From: Stutzerimonas stutzeri
Lineage (GTDB): Bacteria; Pseudomonadota; Gammaproteobacteria; Pseudomonadales; Pseudomonadaceae
Length of the DNA stretch: 64,000 nt
Direction of reading: 5' to 3'
NCBI RefSeq assembly: GCF_024448895.1
Contig: NZ_JAMOIC010000011.1
Location: 1-64,000, forward strand
The position numbers and the translations under genes are program-made. Positions 42,570-51,367 of this stretch are shown here, in pieces. Position 1 is the stretch's first letter. Each line of letters starts with the position of its first letter. The notes beneath the pieces were generated by a model, which ran no database searches, was not told where the DNA came from, and saw only the letters and a list, made by a program, of their open reading frames with translations.

Positions 42570-45419
42570 TCAGCCAGCGACAAGCACGCGAATCGCCTCC
42601 AGTCGCAGTCCTGCCTTGTCCAACATCTCCAGGCCTTGCTCGCGCTGCTTGCGCAGGGCTTCGATCTCGCTGTCACGCACGCTCGGATTGACCGCTTGCA
42701 GCGCCGTCAGACGGGCCAGTTCCTCGTCGAGGCTGGCCTTGAGCCGGCGCTGCCCTTCCGCGACGCGCTCGGCATGGCGCGGTGCGACCTTGGCTTCGGC
42801 ATCGGCTATCTGCGCGGCGAGCACGTCACGCTGGGCCTGGACGAACTTGTTGGCGCTGGCACGCGGTACGCTTTCCAACTGGTCGGTCAGGGTTTCGAAT
42901 GCGACTTTGGACGCCAGGTCATTGCCGTTCGAGTCCAGCAGGCAGCGCAGTGCCAAAGGTGGCAGGAAGCGATTGAGCTGCAGCGCGCGCGGAGCCACTA
43001 CCTCGCTGACATACAGCAGTTCCAGCAGCACGGTGCCGGGCTTGAGCGCCTTGTTCTTGATCAGCGCCACCGCGGTGTTGCCCATGGAGCCGGACAGCAC
43101 CAGATCCATGCCGCCCTGCACCATGGGGTGTTCCCATGTCAGGAACTGCATGTCTTCGCGGACCAGTGCCTGCTCGCGATCGTAGGTGATGGTCACGGCT
43201 TCGTCGTCGCCAAGCGGGAAGCTGGCGTCGAGCATCTTCTCGCTGGGACGCAGGATCAGGGCATTCTCGGAATGGTCTTCGCTGTCGATGCCGAAGGCGT
43301 CGAACAGCTCTTCCATGTAGATCGGCAGGGCGAACTGGTCGTCCTGCTCCTCGATGGCCTCGACCAGTGCCTTGCCCTGTTCGCCACCGCCGGAGTTGAG
43401 TTCCAGCAAGCGGTCGCGGCCGGCGTGAAGGTCGGCTTCCAAACGATCGCGTTCGGCGCGGGCTTCCTCAATGAGCTTCTGGAACTCATCGTCATCGCCT
43501 TCTTCAAGCTGATTGAGCAAGCGTGGGCCGAACTGGTGCTGCAGCGCGTTGCCAGTGGGGCAGGTGTTAAGGAAGGCGTTGAGCGCTTCGTGATACCACT
43601 TGAACAGACGTTCCTGCGGGCTGGTTTCCAGGTACGGGACGTGCAGCTGGATGACATGTGCCTGGCCGATCCGGTCGAGACGGCCGATGCGCTGCTCGAG
43701 CAAATCCGGATGCGCCGGCAGATCGAACAAAACCAAATGGTGGGCGAACTGGAAGTTACGGCCCTCACTGCCGATCTCGGAACAGATCAGTACCTGCGCG
43801 CCGAATTCTTCATCGGCAAAGTAGGCGGCAGCGCGGTCGCGCTCGAGGATGCTCATGCCTTCGTGGAACACGGTGGCCGGGATGCCGGAGCGCACACGTA
43901 GCGCGTCTTCCAGATCCAGCGCAGTCTCGGCGTGGGCACAGATGACCAGCACCTTGAATTTCTTCAGCATCTTCAGCGTGTCGATCAGCCACTCGACGCG
44001 CGGGTCGAAATTCCACCAGCGGTTCTGCGCATCCGGTTCTTCCTGCTGGCTCTGGAAGCTGACTTCCGGATACAGCTCGGCATGCTCGCCCAACGGCAGT
44101 TCAAGATACTCGGCGGGGCAGGGCAGCGGATACGGATGCAGCTGGCGCTCAGGGAAGCCACGCACCGCGGCGCGGGTGTTGCGGAACAACAGGCGGCCTG
44201 TGCCGTGACGGTCGAGCAGTTCGCGAATCAGGCGGCTGCTGGCTTCGATGTCACCATCTGTAGCGGCGGCAAGCAGGGCTTCGCCTTCAGCACCGAGGAA
44301 GTCATGGATAGTCTGGTGGGCTTCCTGCGACAGCCGTCCCTCGTCGAGCAATTCCTGAACTGCGCGGGCGACCGGCTGGTAGCTGGCGCTCTCGGCGCGG
44401 AAGGCTTCGAGGTCATGGAAACGGTTCGGATCAAGTAGGCGCAGACGGGCGAAATGGCTTTCCTGGCCGAGCTGTTCGGGTGTGGCGGTCAAGAGCAGAA
44501 CGCCGGGAATGACTTCGGCCAGCTGCTCGACGAGCTTGTACTCGGCGCTGGCGTTTTCAGGGTGCCATACCAAGTGATGCGCCTCGTCCACCACCAGCAG
44601 ATCCCAGCCGGCGGCAAAAGCGGCATCCTGCGCGCGCTCGTCGTCCTTCAACCACTCCAGCGAGACCAGCGCCAGCTGGGTGTCCTCGAAGGGGTTGCTG
44701 GCATCGCTTTCGATGAAGCGCTCGTCATCGAACAGGGCGACCTGCAGATTGAAGCGGCGGCGCATTTCCACCAGCCATTGATGCTGCAGGTTTTCCGGCA
44801 CCAGGATCAGTACGCGTTTGGCGCGCCCGGAAAGCAGCTGGCGATGGATGACCAGGCCGGCTTCGATGGTCTTGCCGAGACCTACTTCGTCAGCCAGCAA
44901 TACGCGCGGGGCGATACGGTCGGCGACTTCGCGCGCGATGTGCAACTGGTGCGCGATGGGCTGCGCACGCACGCCACCCAGGCCCCACAGCGAGGAGGTC
45001 AGCTGTTTGCTCTGATTTTCCAGGGTGTGGTAACGCAGCTTGAACCAGTTCAACGGGTCGATCTGCCCGGCGAACAGGCGATCACTGGCGAGGCGGAACT
45101 GGATGAAGTTCGACAGCTGGGTTTCCGGCAGGGTGCGGGCTTCGTTCTGCGCGGTCAGGCCGTGATAGACGAGCAACCCGTCGACGTCATCGACTTCGCG
45201 CACGGTCATCTTCCAGCCTTCAAAATGCGTGACTTCGTCACCTGGAACGAAACGCACGCGGGTCAGCGGGGCGCTCCGTGCGGCGTACTGCCGGGTTTCG
45301 CCCGTAGCCGGGTAGAGCACGGTGAGCATCCGGCCATCCAGCATGAGGATGGTTCCCAGACCGAGTTCCGCTTCGCTGTCGCTGATCCAGCGTTGCCCCG
45401 GTAGATACTGCTGCGCCAT
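42570..45419 (-). CDS. rapA: RNA polymerase-associated ATPase RapA
   Basis: Swi2/Snf2-family ATPase that binds RNA polymerase and aids its recycling and release from stalled complexes. The 949-residue protein has the N-terminal Tudor-like region ([17 protein letters not shown] start), motif [16 protein letters not shown] (about residues 175-189), the DEAH box [11 protein letters not shown] (about 278-288) and helicase C motifs [14 protein letters not shown] and [11 protein letters not shown]. Length fits E. coli RapA (968). Single gene with a strong terminator. Confidence 0.96.
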   Translation of the reverse strand: MAQQYLPGQRWISDSEAELGLGTILMLDGRMLTVLYPATGETRQYAARSAPLTRVRFVPGDEVTHFEGWKMTVREVDDVDGLLVYHGLTAQNEARTLPETQLSNFIQFRLASDRLFAGQIDPLNWFKLRYHTLENQSKQLTSSLWGLGGVRAQPIAHQLHIAREVADRIAPRVLLADEVGLGKTIEAGLVIHRQLLSGRAKRVLILVPENLQHQWLVEMRRRFNLQVALFDDERFIESDASNPFEDTQLALVSLEWLKDDERAQDAAFAAGWDLLVVDEAHHLVWHPENASAEYKLVEQLAEVIPGVLLLTATPEQLGQESHFARLRLLDPNRFHDLEAFRAESASYQPVARAVQELLDEGRLSQEAHQTIHDFLGAEGEALLAAATDGDIEASSRLIRELLDRHGTGRLLFRNTRAAVRGFPERQLHPYPLPCPAEYLELPLGEHAELYPEVSFQSQQEEPDAQNRWWNFDPRVEWLIDTLKMLKKFKVLVICAHAETALDLEDALRVRSGIPATVFHEGMSILERDRAAAYFADEEFGAQVLICSEIGSEGRNFQFAHHLVLFDLPAHPDLLEQRIGRLDRIGQAHVIQLHVPYLETSPQERLFKWYHEALNAFLNTCPTGNALQHQFGPRLLNQLEEGDDDEFQKLIEEARAERDRLEADLHAGRDRLLELNSGGGEQGKALVEAIEEQDDQFALPIYMEELFDAFGIDSEDHSENALILRPSEKMLDASFPLGDDEAVTITYDREQALVREDMQFLTWEHPMVQGGMDLVLSGSMGNTAVALIKNKALKPGTVLLELLYVSEVVAPRALQLNRFLPPLALRCLLDSNGNDLASKVAFETLTDQLESVPRASANKFVQAQRDVLAAQIADAEAKVAPRHAERVAEGQRRLKASLDEELARLTALQAVNPSVRDSEIEALRKQREQGLEMLDKAGLRLEAIRVLVAG

Positions 45420-45648
45420 GCCCTGCCTCCGCTGTGAAAAAGCCCGCTATGTTAACGGATCACCGTCGATAGAGCGACGACAGATGCCGATTGGGGAATG
45501 GTAGCTGCCTGCTTCCGGGTGCGGCGAATCAGGCGCGCAGATGGAAGTTATAGCGATGCTGTTAAAGTTGACTGCATTCCGGCCGATCAACTGGTGCAAG
45601 CCCGCATGAAGTCACCGGTTGTTCGGGCTTATCCATGGGAGAGCGAAG

Positions 45649-45948
45649 ATGCTACCAGTCGTACCGCCCGGCACCGTTCAGGTCACCGCGCAGCAGGATG
45701 TGGTCAAGCCACGGCCCGAGATCGCGCCGGTTACGCCTGTGCAACCGAGCGCCAACGAAAGTTCGGTAGGACTGGATCGCCGTCATCCGCAGGAAGCCGA
45801 GCAGATGCTGCGTGACGAGCAGCGCAGACGCCAGCGCCGCCGCGGCTACACGCCACAGGAACTGGCTGAAGGCGAGACTGCTGAAGAAGATCAGGACGCC
45901 ATCGACGAGCTTCCGCGCCAAGGGCTTTGGGTCGATGTCGAGGTCTGA
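45649..45948 (+). CDS. Small conserved hypothetical protein
   Basis: A 99-residue polar protein beginning MLPVVPPGTVQVT, with a Pro-rich N terminus, the segment GLDRRHPQEAEQMLRDEQRRRQRRRG and an acidic tail. No known domain and no signal peptide; the middle is probably helical. ATG 45649 follows a GGGAGAGCG site. Its end overlaps the AlkB-type gene by 14 bases, and the next small gene overlaps in turn, so the three form one operon. Confidence 0.7.
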   Translation: MLPVVPPGTVQVTAQQDVVKPRPEIAPVTPVQPSANESSVGLDRRHPQEAEQMLRDEQRRRQRRRGYTPQELAEGETAEEDQDAIDELPRQGLWVDVEV

Positions 45949-46567
45949 GCCGTCTCCATCGCCCATCGGTCGCCGCTTCCTGGTCGATATGCCGGACGCC
46001 GATCTGCATTACGTGCCGCAATGGGTCGAGCCTGGCGTCGCTGATGGATGGTTGAGCGAACTGTCGCAACGGACGCCCTGGTCGCAACCGCAGATAAAAA
46101 TCTATGGTCGAAGTGTCTCGGTGCCGAGACTCGTGGCCTGGTACGGCGAGCCCGAGGCACGCTATCGCTATTCTGGCCTGCTTCACGAGCCCCTTCCCTG
46201 GACGCCGCTGCTGGCCGAGATTCGCCAGCGCGTGGAACAACACATCGGTCAGACCCTGAATGGCGTTCTACTCAATCTCTACCGAGACGGCCAGGATGCG
46301 ATGGGCTGGCACAGCGATGACGAGCCGGAGCTGGGCGATCAGCCGTTGGTGGCGTCACTTAATCTGGGCGCGGCGCGACGTTTCGATTTCCGCCGCAAGG
46401 GGAACAGCCGAATTGAGCATTCGGTCGTACTCGAGCATGGTTCGTTGCTGGTCATGAGCGGCCCGACGCAGCATTATTGGCAACACCAGATTGCCAGGAG
46501 CCGAAAGGTATCCGAGCCACGCCTCAACCTTACATTCCGTCAGATCACTCGTGAGCCCACCGTATGA
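45935..46567 (+). CDS. alkB: AlkB-family alpha-ketoglutarate-dependent dioxygenase
   Basis: A 210-residue Fe(II)/2-oxoglutarate dioxygenase of the AlkB type, predicted to remove methyl groups from N1-methyladenine and N3-methylcytosine in nucleic acids. Iron ligands are H126 and D128 in GWHSDDEPELG and H184 in YWQH; R196 and R202 (RLNLTFR) fit the 2-oxoglutarate and substrate contacts. PRLVAWYGEPEARYRYSG is typical for AlkB2-like members. Start at 45935 is inferred from family length; a longer reading to 45812 would lie wholly inside the upstream gene. Confidence 0.88.
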   Translation: MSRSEPSPSPIGRRFLVDMPDADLHYVPQWVEPGVADGWLSELSQRTPWSQPQIKIYGRSVSVPRLVAWYGEPEARYRYSGLLHEPLPWTPLLAEIRQRVEQHIGQTLNGVLLNLYRDGQDAMGWHSDDEPELGDQPLVASLNLGAARRFDFRRKGNSRIEHSVVLEHGSLLVMSGPTQHYWQHQIARSRKVSEPRLNLTFRQITREPTV

Positions 46568-46725
46568 GCAGTGAAGAGAAACTGATCGACTTCAGCGCCG
46601 AACGCGAAAAGCGCATTCACGACATCAAGGAAAAGCGACTCGCCGAGATGCGGCAGGCCTTTGAGCAAGCACTGCCGCTGGGCAAGTCGAAAAAGAAGCC
46701 CAAGTCCAAACCGAAGAAAGGCTAG
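46564..46725 (+). CDS. 53-residue Lys-rich protein
   Basis: ATG overlaps the dioxygenase stop by an ATGA. The product (MSSEEKLIDFSAEREKRIHD at the start) is a predicted charged helix followed by a basic tail KSKKKPKSKPKKG, suggesting nucleic acid contact. No domain known. A terminator follows 25 bases later, which supports it as the last gene of the operon. Confidence 0.65.
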   Translation: MSSEEKLIDFSAEREKRIHDIKEKRLAEMRQAFEQALPLGKSKKKPKSKPKKG

Positions 46726-46749
46726 ACACCCTCGCGCCATTCCTGCCTG

Positions 46750-46772
46750 GCCCGATTAGTCGGGCTTTTTCC
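46750..46772 (+). terminator. Terminator after the AlkB operon
   Basis: GCCCGA (46750-46755), loop TTAG, TCGGGC (46760-46765), then T5 and CC. Confidence 0.85.
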
Positions 46773-46812
46773 TATCGATTAACGCTGTTCTCCCTCCGAT
46801 ACCTCCGTTTTT

Positions 46813-46826
46813 TTGATCTAGATCAG
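46813..46826. promoter_or_regulatory. Anr/FNR-type box 1 upstream of ccoM
   Basis: TTGAT-CTAG-ATCAG, one base from the TTGAT-N4-ATCAA consensus for Anr/FNR/Dnr. It lies 120 bases before the ccoM start. Confidence 0.7.
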
Positions 46827-46863
46827 GTTACGCAGCGCCTTTCTTTCAAAGGCGTTGCGCCCA

Positions 46864-46877
46864 TTGATATCGGTCAA
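46864..46877. promoter_or_regulatory. Anr/FNR-type box 2 upstream of ccoM
   Basis: TTGAT-ATCG-GTCAA, also one base from consensus, 51 bases after box 1 and 69 bases before the ccoM start. Confidence 0.6.
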
Positions 46878-46946
46878 TTTTTTTGTCGGCGGACGGGGCG
46901 ACTATGCACCCATCAAACAGCGAAACAGCGTCGGAGGTAGGAAATC

Positions 46947-47057
46947 ATGTTCGTCGATAATGTGGTGCTCGCAGGGGTGGTCACGGTCGGCCTTATGGTC
47001 GCCTTCCTTGGCGGTTTCGGATATTTCATCTGGCAGGACGCGCACAAGAAGCCGTGA
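46947..47057 (+). CDS. ccoM: Small cbb3 cytochrome oxidase subunit CcoM (probable)
   Basis: A 36-residue membrane protein starting MFVDNVVLAGVVTVGLMVAF, with one hydrophobic helix (about residues 6-30) and a basic end DAHKKP. Length, helix and wording match my memory of CcoM, the small subunit found in the cbb3-type oxidase of P. stutzeri ZoBell and needed for its assembly or stability. GGAGG lies nine bases upstream. Two Anr-type boxes before it and a terminator right after it describe a separate low-oxygen transcription unit. The ccoNOQP genes are not in the window. A different small membrane protein under Anr control is the alternative. Confidence 0.75.
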   Translation: MFVDNVVLAGVVTVGLMVAFLGGFGYFIWQDAHKKP

Positions 47058-47089
47058 CCCGCTAGAGCTACAGAGCACGCAAGGCATTT

Positions 47090-47113
47090 GGGCGACTTAG
47101 GTCGCCCTTTTTT
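47090..47113 (+). terminator. Terminator of ccoM
   Basis: GGGCGAC (47090-47096), loop TTAG, GTCGCCC (47101-47107), T6. It may also slow transcripts from the converging pullulanase gene. Confidence 0.9.
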
Positions 47114-47124
47114 ATGCCTGCAAA

Positions 47125-50100
47125 TCAACGGCTGCGGTGCTGAGGTTGAATGAACACCGCGCTCGTATAGGGCGGTACTTCGAACTCGCCCTCGGCGATC
47201 CTCGATTGGCGGCTGGCCGGATCGCTCGAGCTTTGCAGGACCGGATGCAGTTGATAGCCACTACCGCCGGGCAGGCGAACACGCTCAGGTGACGCGTTGA
47301 GCACGACGGTCATGGCCTGATAGCGACGGTCCAGATCTCGACCGTCGCGCACTCCATCCGCAAGGCTGAAGGCAATTACCCCTGGCTGCTGTTGTGGGCC
47401 GGTGTTGTGAAATTGCAGGCGGCGTTGGACTTCACGCGCGCTGTCCAGCTGGAACAGCGGACTATCGCTGCGGATTTTCAGCAACTCGAGAAAGCGACGC
47501 TTCGCTGCGACGATATCGGGCGCGCTCGGCCTGGTGTTGGGGTTGGCGATGACCTGACGGATCAGCGGCCAGTTGTCGCCGTCCTTGTCCGCACGCGGTA
47601 AGCCCTTGTTCCAGTTGTTGTCCTGATAGGTGAAGTCCACCGCGTTGAACCAGTCACCGGAGTCATAGCTGTCACGTTGCATGGACTTCGAGCGAAGGAT
47701 GTCGGAGCCGAGGTGGATGAACGGAACGCCTTGGCTGAACAGCGGAACGGAGAGCGCGACCAGTTGCAAGCGCACGCGGTCGGCCACCGTCAGACTGGCG
47801 GGCAACTTGTACTGATTGTTGTCCCAGAGCGTCTGATTATCGTGCTTGGAGACATAGTTGACGGTTTCTTGCGGGTCCAGCGTATATCCGGCCGGCTGGC
47901 CGTTGTAGTCGATCTCGCCTCCGCTACGAATGCTGCCGTCGGCGCTGACGAAGTTGAAGTCCCGCAGGCCGCCCGCAATGCCTACGCGAATCAGATCAGC
48001 CGCGTGCAGCAGCTTGGCCTTTTCCGGCGCGCCGGCTTCAGCGAGTTCATTCGGCAGGACCAATAGGCCATTGGCGAAACCCTGATTTCGACGAATGTTT
48101 TCGCCGCTGTCGAACGGGCTGCCACCGCGGACGGCATCGCGCTGGCGATCGTTGAACGTACCGATGCCGGTACCGGCCATGTTCACCTGGGTGGCATTGA
48201 TGCCCCGTGCGTTGCCTGCGACTTCGCCGAAATCCCAACCTTCGCCATAGAAGTAAGTGTCACGGTCGATGCGGCGAACCGCGCGGTATGCCCTGAGCAC
48301 GTTTTCGCGCATGTGATGGCCCATCAGATCGAAGCGAAAGCCTGCGATCTTGTAGTCGCGCGCCCAGACTTCCAGCGAGTCGACCATCAACTTGGTCATC
48401 ATGCGGTGTTCGCTGGCCGTATTGTCGCAGCAGGTCGAGGTTTCCACCGCCCCGGTCGCGGGGTCGCGACGGTGGTAATAACCGGGCACCACCTTGTCGA
48501 GCACCGACTTATCGCCCAGCCCTGAAGCATTGGTGTGGTTGTAGACCACGTCCATTACCGTCGCCAGACCCTCGGCAGACAATGCCTGGACCATCTTGCG
48601 GAATTCGATGATGCGCTGGACGCCTTCAGCGTCGCTGGCATAACTGCCCTCCGGAACTGTGAAATGGAAAGGGTCGTAGCCCCAATTGAAACTGTCAGAG
48701 GCGCGCAGATCGTTGTAGAGCATTTGTGCCTGACCACTGGCTGGGTCGAAGCCCTGCAGCACCTGACGAATGCTTGCTGCGCCGCAGTATTGCGACCAGC
48801 GATCGCGCGTCCCGGCTGACGTTTCGCAGAGCTTGGCGAAAGGGTCATCGAGGTCGACCTGGCGCCTCGGGTCTTCATCGATGGTGGCGATGTCGAAAAC
48901 CGGAAGGAGCTGCACATGCGTCAGGCCTGCCGCACGCAGATCCCGCAGGTGGCGCATGCCGTCGCTGTCGGGCTGCGTGAACGCGCCGTAGGTCCCGCGC
49001 AGATCAAGCGGAACGCTTTGATCGCTGGCGCTGAAGTCACGCAAATGGGTTTCATAGATAACGCTCGACTCCGGGCGTGGCGGCCGCGGCGGGCGAAGCG
49101 CGTCCCAGCCTGAAGGCTTTAGATCTCCGGCATCAAGGTCAACCACCTGGGCGTACTGGCTGTTGCGCGAGAGGCTCAGGGCGTAGGGGTCACTGACCAT
49201 CGTGCTATCGATCTGGCCGGTGCTCGGGCGATAAGCGGTGACTTCGTACTGGTAGTACTGCCGATCCAGAGCGCGAGATCCGTCCAGACTCCATACGCCG
49301 AGTCGTTCGCGCATGGCTTTGGGATATCCGGGCAGAAGATTCTTCTTCGCGTCGAACACATGCAGACGTACCCGCTGCGCTGTTGGCGCCCAGAGTTTGA
49401 AGGACACGCCACGCTCATCCATTCGCGCACCGAGGGTGCCGTTGTAGGCGAACAGCATGTCCAGAATGCCTGCCGTCTGCACCTCGGTAGCATCGATCAC
49501 CCGATCCTGTGCGTCGTAGGCAACAACCACCAACTGGCTCGTCACTGCACGGCGCAAATCCCTGGCGGCGGATTCGAGACGGAAGGCGGGCGCGTCCGCC
49601 AGATGGGGATGCTGGCGCCTAAGGCCTTCGCGTAGCGTCGCGGGGGTGAGGGCAAGTGGGGTGCCGCCGCTGACGGTACGTGCCCCGCCGTCGATTCGGA
49701 TGCTGGCGTCGATTCGGATGCTGGCGTCGATCGAGTAGCGCAGTTCGACTCGCGCGGCGCCAGATGCGCCGCCATAAAGCGCCAGCGTGAACGGGTCTAG
49801 CCAATGTGCACGCGCGCCCTTGATTCCGATCGCTGCCCCGCTCAGCGGGGTGCTGGAGAGCTGCGCGTTACCACTAAGGGTGAAGGCGCGACGGCCCGTG
49901 TCATCCAGGTGCCATGTGAGGTCACCACCACCCAGGTCCTTCTCGTCGCCCTTGTGCATGATCAGGTTAAGGCAGCTGGCATCAGCGGTCAGCGGAATAC
50001 GGTAGTAGACGCCATAGTCTGGGTCGGACCCGGCCGGCGCTAGCGGTTGGTCCCAGCCTGTTTCGCTTTGGCTCCCATTACAGTTGGGCGTATTCCACAG

Positions 50101-50265
50101 ATGTGGTCCCCAGCCGGCGTACTCGCCATCGGCTCTCTTGTAGTAAAGCAAGGCTTCGTCGGGCCCGGGGTCCAACGGTGCCGCGGAAGCTGAGTGAATA
50201 GCCAGAGACAGGCTGCCGAGCATGAGCGCTGCCAGGTGCCGATATGCAGTCGAGCGTATGTGCAT
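47125..50265 (-). CDS. pulA: Secreted type I pullulanase
   Basis: Debranching enzyme that cuts alpha-1,6 bonds in pullulan and starch. The 1046-residue protein has a signal peptide (to about residue 28, ASA-AP), an N-terminal starch-binding region of the PUD/CBM41 kind (about 30-130), a CBM48-like region (about 280-370) and a GH13 barrel. The type I signature NWGYDP is at about residue 525; the nucleophile Asp is in GFRFDLMGHH (about 643), the acid/base Glu in FYGEGWDFG (about 675) and the third Asp in SKHDNQT (about 805). A tandem 18-base repeat encodes ASIRID copies near residues 180-195. No lipobox is seen, so secretion is likely by the type II system after Sec export. Confidence 0.93.
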   Translation of the reverse strand: MHIRSTAYRHLAALMLGSLSLAIHSASAAPLDPGPDEALLYYKRADGEYAGWGPHLWNTPNCNGSQSETGWDQPLAPAGSDPDYGVYYRIPLTADASCLNLIMHKGDEKDLGGGDLTWHLDDTGRRAFTLSGNAQLSSTPLSGAAIGIKGARAHWLDPFTLALYGGASGAARVELRYSIDASIRIDASIRIDGGARTVSGGTPLALTPATLREGLRRQHPHLADAPAFRLESAARDLRRAVTSQLVVVAYDAQDRVIDATEVQTAGILDMLFAYNGTLGARMDERGVSFKLWAPTAQRVRLHVFDAKKNLLPGYPKAMRERLGVWSLDGSRALDRQYYQYEVTAYRPSTGQIDSTMVSDPYALSLSRNSQYAQVVDLDAGDLKPSGWDALRPPRPPRPESSVIYETHLRDFSASDQSVPLDLRGTYGAFTQPDSDGMRHLRDLRAAGLTHVQLLPVFDIATIDEDPRRQVDLDDPFAKLCETSAGTRDRWSQYCGAASIRQVLQGFDPASGQAQMLYNDLRASDSFNWGYDPFHFTVPEGSYASDAEGVQRIIEFRKMVQALSAEGLATVMDVVYNHTNASGLGDKSVLDKVVPGYYHRRDPATGAVETSTCCDNTASEHRMMTKLMVDSLEVWARDYKIAGFRFDLMGHHMRENVLRAYRAVRRIDRDTYFYGEGWDFGEVAGNARGINATQVNMAGTGIGTFNDRQRDAVRGGSPFDSGENIRRNQGFANGLLVLPNELAEAGAPEKAKLLHAADLIRVGIAGGLRDFNFVSADGSIRSGGEIDYNGQPAGYTLDPQETVNYVSKHDNQTLWDNNQYKLPASLTVADRVRLQLVALSVPLFSQGVPFIHLGSDILRSKSMQRDSYDSGDWFNAVDFTYQDNNWNKGLPRADKDGDNWPLIRQVIANPNTRPSAPDIVAAKRRFLELLKIRSDSPLFQLDSAREVQRRLQFHNTGPQQQPGVIAFSLADGVRDGRDLDRRYQAMTVVLNASPERVRLPGGSGYQLHPVLQSSSDPASRQSRIAEGEFEVPPYTSAVFIQPQHRSR
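49691..49740 (-). repeat. 18-base tandem duplication in pulA
   Basis: GATTCGGATGCTGGCGTC occurs twice in a row with a flanking partial copy, giving repeated ASIRID in the protein. In-frame length variation is possible here. Confidence 0.75.
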
Positions 50266-50625
50266 GGTGGAGGTCCCGATGTTGTTCTTGTTGTACTGCC
50301 TGCGGGATGGTCGGCGTCGGTCTCGACGAGCGCATCCTCCGCAATCGGTACTTTTCGGGGCGTAGGGAAGGGCCGTAGTAGCTTTCTGCTTGCAGTCAGT
50401 TCCATATCAGTGTCACGGAACGGCTCCTATCCTTTACTGCGAAGCGCATTTGAAGCCTATGGCTTTTCTGAAATGGCGAGCCGGTTCGCCTAAAACTCGT
50501 CACGGCAACGAGTAGCGCTGATATCCCGGGTTTGCCAGACGCATGCGCAAAAAAGGCGCCGGAGAGGCGCCTTTGGACGGCTGATTTCAAGCGTGGTGCT
50601 TTAAGGGGATCAGAAATGGGCTTGC
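50266..50625. other. Intergenic region between pulA and phaJ
   Basis: A 360-base gap with no gene I can support. It contains the pulA leader and, at its right end, the phaJ terminator. I looked for a MalT-like GGGGA(G/T)GA box and found none convincing. Confidence 0.5.
50550..50576 (-). terminator. Terminator of phaJ
   Basis: AAAGGCGCC (50552-50560), loop GGAGA, GGCGCCTTT (50566-50574); minus-strand T-run follows. Confidence 0.8.
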
Positions 50626-51096
50626 TCAGCCAATGCTGACCGGCGGAAGAGCCTTGATCTCGACGGTCTGTGCCTTGCGTGGCGCAAGGATTTCGGCTTC
50701 GCCGTCGACAACCATCTCGTCGCGCTGGTTGTATACCTGGGTGGCAATGCGGACGCGAAATTTGGGAAGCTTTTCGAGAATCTCCAGGCGCACTGTCAAG
50801 GTATCGCCGAGCTTGACCGGCAGTACGAAACGCATCGTCTGCCCTATGTAGATTGTGCCGGGCCCGGGCAGCTCACAGGCGACGGCGGCGCTGATCAAGG
50901 CTCCGCTGAACATGCCATGGGCGATGCGCTCGCGGAAAATCGTCGAGGCGGCGAACTCGGCGTCCAGGTGGACCGGGTTGTGATCGCCCGACATGGCGGC
51001 GAACAGCTGTATATCGCGCTCTTCCACGGTCTTGCTATAGGTAGCTTTCTGCCCGACTTCGAGGTCGGCGTAGGGAGTGTTGCTCAGTGTGCTCAT
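50626..51096 (-). CDS. phaJ: (R)-specific enoyl-CoA hydratase (MaoC family)
   Basis: A 156-residue single-hotdog hydratase. The catalytic Asp and His are in AAMSGDHNPVHLD (about residues 34-46), followed by RIAHGMFSGALIS. It hydrates trans-2-enoyl-CoA to (R)-3-hydroxyacyl-CoA and so links beta-oxidation to polyhydroxyalkanoate synthesis. The length and position, divergent from fadD2-fadD1, resemble phaJ1 of P. aeruginosa, which lies next to the same two genes. Confidence 0.88.
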   Translation of the reverse strand: MSTLSNTPYADLEVGQKATYSKTVEERDIQLFAAMSGDHNPVHLDAEFAASTIFRERIAHGMFSGALISAAVACELPGPGTIYIGQTMRFVLPVKLGDTLTVRLEILEKLPKFRVRIATQVYNQRDEMVVDGEAEILAPRKAQTVEIKALPPVSIG

Positions 51097-51367
51097 GCGT
51101 AAACCTCTGAATGCGGTAACAAACGAAAAAACTGTCGGGACAGCAATCGTGGATGTCTTGACGGATACGCCGTGGAGGGCGCTCGGGTGGCAGCATTCTA
51201 GAGGTCTGCGACGGTGATGTCGCGCGCTGGGCTGCTAACTGCAGTGGCCGTAGATTCACATCACTGATTACGCACGCCATGCTATTGCGCGGCACAGCGG
51301 AGCTGTTAAGTTCGCCACAGCCCGCCGCAAGTGGGCCAGACACTTTCAGGTAAAGAGGCCAATAACA

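Noticed and set aside
42636-43901. 421-residue plus-strand ORF opposite rapA
   Set aside because: Shadow of rapA with no family features.
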